Below, in pieces: positions 33,540 through 36,030 of a DNA stretch of 36,030 bases. The notes under the pieces are model-generated. The model had not been told where the DNA came from and did not search any database. It saw nothing but the letters and a program-made list of their open reading frames with translations. A program made the translations under genes and the position numbers. Source of the stretch: an uncultured Prevotella sp. (GTDB lineage Bacteria > Bacteroidota > Bacteroidia > Bacteroidales > Bacteroidaceae); the NCBI GenBank assembly GCA_944319945.1, contig CALUFN010000022.1:1-36030 (forward strand). The letters run 5' to 3'. Each line of letters begins with the position of its first letter. Position 1 is the stretch's first letter.

Positions 33540-33547
33540 CAAAGGTA
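33540..33547 (-). promoter_or_regulatory. -7 box of kdsA, in the left arm of the palindrome
   Basis: TACCTTTG on the minus strand, 43 bases before the kdsA ATG. The -33 position falls in AGTTAAG words with no TTG. Confidence 0.65.
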
Positions 33548-33741
33548 ATAAAATATTTAAGAGTTAAGAGTTAAGAGTTAAGAAAAATAGTTTTATGGCT
33601 TAGCAACAAGGCATATTTTCTTAATTCATCTCGTTTCTTAACTCTTAATTCTTCTCGATTCTTAAATTTATAAAATGCCTTATTGATAAGCCATAAAACT
33701 ATTTTTCTTAACTCTTAACTCTTAACTCTTAATTATTTTAT

Positions 33742-33749
33742 TACCTTTG
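33742..33749 (+). promoter_or_regulatory. -7 box of the beta-barrel gene, in the right arm of the palindrome
   Basis: TACCTTTG on the plus strand, mirror image of the kdsA box. Leader of about 60 bases to the ATG at 33817. The -33 position again lies in TTAACTC words. Confidence 0.65.
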
Positions 33750-33816
33750 CAGCCGACAAAGCGGCAGAATGTCGCAAAAACATTTAAAATCAAACCCTAA
33801 AAATGAGGAAATTAAA

Positions 33817-34353
33817 ATGAAAAAGATCATCATGTCATTAGTGGCCGCGATGTTCGCGGTATGCGCAAGCGCGCAAGTTTACGTAGGAGGTAACGTCGGC
33901 ATAGCCAGCATAGACGACGGCGACGACGAAGAGACGGTGTACAGCCTGCTGCCAGAAATAGGCTATCACTTCAACGACCAATGGGCGGCGGGAGTAGTGT
34001 TCGGATGGTCGCGTGGCAACCTTAGCAACATCGACGGTAACCTGACGGTAAGCGGACTCTCGCGCACGTTCGAGATTAATCCCTACGCACGCCTGACGTT
34101 CCTGCACACTAAGCTCGTAAACGTGTTCTGCGAAGGCGGCTTCGGCTACAGGCACTACAACGGCCAGGGCGACGAATACTCCATAGGCCTGAAGCCCGGA
34201 GTGGAGCTGAAGCTCGACAGGTTCAGCCTAGTGGCACGCGTGGGCTTCCTCGGCTACCAGAAAGCCGACTTCGACCGCGGCGGCGAAACGAGCGTATGGG
34301 GAATGGACTTCGACGGCAACGACATCTCGCTCGGAGTGTATTACAACTTCTAA
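33817..34353 (+). CDS. Small outer-membrane beta-barrel protein
   Basis: A 178-residue protein with a signal peptide (MKKIIMSLVAAMFAVCASAQ). The mature part begins VYVGGNVGIASIDDG and runs through alternating strands (YSLLPEIGYHFNDQWAAGVV, EINPYARLTFLHTKLVNVFC, YSIGLKPGVELKLDRFSLVA). It ends ISLGVYYNF, with the terminal Phe of an assembled barrel. It resembles the 8-stranded porin-like/OmpX-type family of Bacteroidota. The role is unknown. An in-frame ATG at 33769 would add 16 polar residues before the signal, so 33817 is chosen. Its promoter is one arm of the 68-bp palindrome. Confidence 0.87.
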   Translation: MKKIIMSLVAAMFAVCASAQVYVGGNVGIASIDDGDDEETVYSLLPEIGYHFNDQWAAGVVFGWSRGNLSNIDGNLTVSGLSRTFEINPYARLTFLHTKLVNVFCEGGFGYRHYNGQGDEYSIGLKPGVELKLDRFSLVARVGFLGYQKADFDRGGETSVWGMDFDGNDISLGVYYNF

Positions 34354-34365
34354 CGCCGCCGCGTC

Positions 34366-34770
34366 ATGACACTGCAAGACTTTCTTAACCAGCGCGACCG
34401 CTTCGCCCGGGCTGCCGGGGCACAGCTCGTCGAGGTAAGCCCGAGGCACGCCCGCGCCGTGATGACCGTGACCCGAGAGCATCTCAACGCCGGAGGCGTA
34501 TGCCAGGGAGGGGCACTCTTCACGCTGGCCGACCTGGCCGTAGCGGCCGTGATGAACGGCGGCGGGCGGCTGACGCTGAGCGTGCAAAGCTCAATAACGT
34601 TCGTCCGCCCTGCCGTAGAGGGTGACGTGCTTACGGCCGAGGCCGTAGAGACGGCTCCCCACCACAAGCTGCCCTACCTTGAGGTGAAGATAACCAACCA
34701 GCGCAGCGAGCTGGTCAGCGCGTTCACATGCACGGCCTACCGCAAGCAACAAGAGCTGAAGACGGAATGA
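34366..34770 (+). CDS. PaaI-type hotdog thioesterase
   Basis: A 134-residue hotdog-fold protein, 12 bases after the beta-barrel stop and on the same strand. The central helix region is EHLNAGGVCQGGALFTLADL, followed by SVQSSITFVRPAVEGDVLTA and YLEVKITNQRSELVSAFTCT. PaaI enzymes hydrolyse acyl- or aryl-CoA thioesters. In most members the GG pair is preceded by His (VHGG); here it is Gln (CQGG), while the downstream Asp of TLAD is retained. The substrate is unknown. It may be carried on the barrel transcript. Confidence 0.85.
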   Translation: MTLQDFLNQRDRFARAAGAQLVEVSPRHARAVMTVTREHLNAGGVCQGGALFTLADLAVAAVMNGGGRLTLSVQSSITFVRPAVEGDVLTAEAVETAPHHKLPYLEVKITNQRSELVSAFTCTAYRKQQELKTE

Positions 34771-34988
34771 CCGCACATGGGCGGAATGTCATCTTGACAA
34801 ACGTCATGAAGAAGCGGCTTACATTTTGTCATGACGGAAATGTACGCATTATTCCCAAAAACAGCATTGCGCAAACGGCCGTAACGCCCCGTTGCTGTGC
34901 AAACGGCGGCAATCAGCATTCCCATTAATGGCCTTCGGCAAGCTAAAAGGATATCTCTGACGTGGCAAAACCATACTTTTGGCCACAC

Positions 34989-35025
34989 AAAAAGCCGTCG
35001 GAACCACCCGCTCCGACGGCTTTTT
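34989..35025. terminator. Strong bidirectional terminator without an adjacent gene
   Basis: AAAAAGCCGTCGGA (34989-35002) and its exact reverse complement (35012-35025) give a 14-bp stem with a 9-base loop and U runs on both strands. It is 219 bases after the thioesterase stop, the closest upstream gene. Confidence 0.85.
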
Positions 35026-35390
35026 CATACCTATTTTGCCCTATTTCCACACGATTTCGAGCCTTCGTCATTGCACACCTGACCGCCATACCGGCATAAC
35101 AAGCTAACCCGATGCATGATACGTTTGCACACTCGTAACCGCCGTATTTACGGTCTAAAAACTTCACGCCAAAAACAAAGCGGCCCTGAAGCGTCAAAAA
35201 AAATCAGAAAGTAAACATTTCAGCGTATTTACTTACACGACGCATTAGTTCCTGTTACCCGTAAGCCACGCAAGCAGCTTCGGCGTGAAACGCTCCATTA
35301 AGACGCGAACGAATCGCAGATATGGCTAAAAACAGTAAAACGGATACAACTGTCTGTGATTCATATATGCCATTATTGCATTATATGCCG

Positions 35391-35398
35391 TATATTTG
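35391..35398 (+). promoter_or_regulatory. -7 box of the flavodoxin gene
   Basis: TATATTTG followed by CAAAAG, 24 bases before the ATG at 35423. No TTG is found 19-21 bp upstream. Confidence 0.55.
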
Positions 35399-35422
35399 CA
35401 AAAGAATAAAACCGAAACAGTT

Positions 35423-35959
35423 ATGAAAACATTTAAGATCTTCGTAATTTTAATCGCAGCGATTTTCATAAGCACAAATATCTGCGCATGCAAACAAGGC
35501 AAAAACAATCATCAAAATGCCAATGACGAAAAGAAGGGGAAGACGCTCGTAGCATACTTTTCGGCTACGGGCACAACGGCAAGAGCGGCAAAACAAATAG
35601 CCGAGAAAAACGGTGGAGAGCTTTTCGAGATTATTCCGGCGCAAGAATACACAAACGCCGACTTAGACTGGAATGACAAGCAGTCGCGCAGTTCCATAGA
35701 AATGAGCGATGCAAAAAGCCGTCCGGAGCTAAAGGAGAAGAAAGACAACATGGGCGACTACGACGTGGTTTACATCGGTTACCCCATTTGGTGGGGAGTG
35801 GCTCCGAGAATTATCAACACGTTCATAGAGAGCCATGACTTGAATGGAAAGCGCATAATACCGTTCGCCACTTCAGGTGGAAGCGGCATAGAGCACAGCG
35901 TCAATGAACTGAAAACTGCGTATCCCGACTTAAATTGGGAACAAGGGAAACTGTTTTAA
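35423..35959 (+). CDS. Exported flavodoxin-like lipoprotein, 3' end cut by the window-end repeat
   Basis: 178 codons remain. A lipoprotein-type signal is present (MKTFKIFVILIAAIFISTNI, then CACKQG). The flavodoxin domain follows: LVAYFSATGTTARAAKQIAE (FMN phosphate loop), DYDVVYIGYPIWWGVAPRII, and RIIPFATSGGSG. Such exported flavodoxins of Bacteroidales are thought to shuttle electrons, but no partner is known. The reading frame ends NWEQGKLF. The stop codon's last two bases are the first two of the 73-bp repeat. Intact relatives usually continue about 15-20 residues (GKL.N..S..E...W), so the gene appears truncated by the insertion. Codon use is more AT-rich than in most neighbours. Confidence 0.8.
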   Translation: MKTFKIFVILIAAIFISTNICACKQGKNNHQNANDEKKGKTLVAYFSATGTTARAAKQIAEKNGGELFEIIPAQEYTNADLDWNDKQSRSSIEMSDAKSRPELKEKKDNMGDYDVVYIGYPIWWGVAPRIINTFIESHDLNGKRIIPFATSGGSGIEHSVNELKTAYPDLNWEQGKLF

Positions 35960-36030
35960 CGTGAGTTCGGCATAAGAAAAGCATAAAAAAGTTGTGGGAA
36001 TGGAATATTTTTAGTACCTTTATAGTTGAC
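35958..36030 (+). repeat. Right copy of window-bounding 73-bp inverted repeat (probable IS end)
   Basis: Exact reverse complement of 5-77. Read on the plus strand it contains TTG (35992-35994), 20 bp and TACCTTTA (36015-36022), a promoter reading off the window edge toward the presumed transposase. It interrupts the flavodoxin gene. Confidence 0.7.

Larger units (their letters stand above)
33535..33754. repeat. 68-bp near-perfect inverted repeat carrying two divergent promoters
   Basis: Arms 33535-33602 and 33687-33754 are reverse complements at 67 of 68 positions (one T/A difference). Similarity continues weakly for about 12 more bases inward. Each arm has, from outside in, GGCTGCAAAGGTAATAAAAT, three AGTTAAG words, and AATAGTTTTATGGCTTA. 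The 84-base centre holds more scattered TTAACTC/TTAATTC words. Each outer end contains a -7 box facing outward, one for kdsA and one for the beta-barrel gene. Confidence 0.95.
34771..35422. other. Gene-poor region between the thioesterase and the flavodoxin
   Basis: No convincing gene in about 650 bases. From left to right: a stretch with repeated TGACAAA/TTTGTCA and GTCATGA/TCATGAC words (34795-34845). Then two partial copies of a GCAAACGGC/CAGCATT word (34863-34922), and a degenerate CTAAAAGGATATC repeat (34930-34980). A 14-bp hairpin terminator follows (34989-35025). About 360 bases of low-complexity AT-leaning sequence then run up to the flavodoxin -7 box. An 83-codon minus-strand frame at 34737-34988 crosses the word repeats and is probably not a gene. 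Confidence 0.6.

Noticed and set aside
33535-33754. CRISPR array from the repeated AGTTAAG words
   Set aside because: The words are 7 bases, directly adjacent without spacers, arranged in mirrored arms, and there are no cas genes.
34737-34988. 83-codon minus-strand open frame overlapping the thioesterase 3' end
   Set aside because: It overlaps the real gene and crosses degenerate word repeats. It has no domain, no promoter and an unlikely Cys/Met-rich composition.
1-36030. A linear plasmid or phage with terminal inverted repeats
   Set aside because: The content is chromosomal housekeeping (ileS, htpG, radA, pfp, kdsA). There are no replication, partition, capsid or integrase genes, and the repeat carries an outward promoter as an IS end would.

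Overview
The window looks like a chromosomal contig from a Prevotella-like member of the Bacteroidales. The evidence is the promoter type (TTTG, 19-20 bp, then TAnnTTTG, at many loci), the near absence of Shine-Dalgarno sequences, BspA-type leucine-rich-repeat proteins with a type-9-secretion-like tail, PPi-dependent phosphofructokinase, the ileS-dksA-lspA-DUF4296 order, and intergenic repeats of a kind I associate with Prevotella. No rRNA, tRNA, CRISPR array, phage or plasmid module was seen. Almost every gene is housekeeping or envelope related.

Layout. 1-77 and 35958-36030 are the two copies of a 73-bp inverted repeat that bounds the window. It is most likely the promoter end of an insertion sequence. 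166-1115 (minus) holds a small membrane protein and an OmpH/Skp-like lipoprotein. 1241-3106 (plus) holds a PepD dipeptidase and a small lipoprotein. 3131-5596 (plus) holds htpG behind a near-ideal sigma-54 promoter, a 62-residue protein and a terminator. 5606-11181 (minus) is an ileS-dksA-lspA-DUF4296 operon. 11245-14647 (minus) is a pair of BspA-like genes. One has a one-base frameshift in its signal peptide. The other is a broken remnant, and their 3' ends are about 96% identical. 14943-17631 (minus) holds an RG/YW-rich exported protein and an OmpP1/FadL-like barrel. 17698-18619 (plus) is prmA, and 18616-21273 (minus) holds a GH25 lysozyme and pfp. 21346-24925 (plus) is a three-gene run: a small conserved protein, a PlsC-like acyltransferase and an amidase/golvesin-domain lipoprotein. 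25174-26697 (minus) is radA. 26778-26894 (plus) is a candidate small RNA. 27082-30209 (plus) pairs an orphan substrate-binding-like lipoprotein with a TPR protein. 30220-33547 (minus) is kdsA-kdsD-cls. 33742-34770 (plus) holds a small beta-barrel and a thioesterase. 35391-35959 (plus) is a flavodoxin cut short by the right-end repeat.

Themes. Most genes serve the envelope: KDO synthesis, a cardiolipin synthase, lipoprotein signal peptidase, periplasmic chaperone-like and outer-membrane proteins, and two muramidase/amidase-type hydrolases. The least explained structure is a set of intergenic clusters. Each is built from a short word private to that locus and is usually folded back as a palindrome (16.6, 26.6, 26.9-27.1, 31.5, 32.6 and 33.5-33.75 kb). 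The most striking is a 68-bp inverted repeat, 67/68 identical, whose two arms each carry an outward-facing promoter for kdsA and for the barrel gene. The other leading signals are the sigma-54 promoter of htpG and the candidate small RNA upstream of the lipoprotein gene at 27082.
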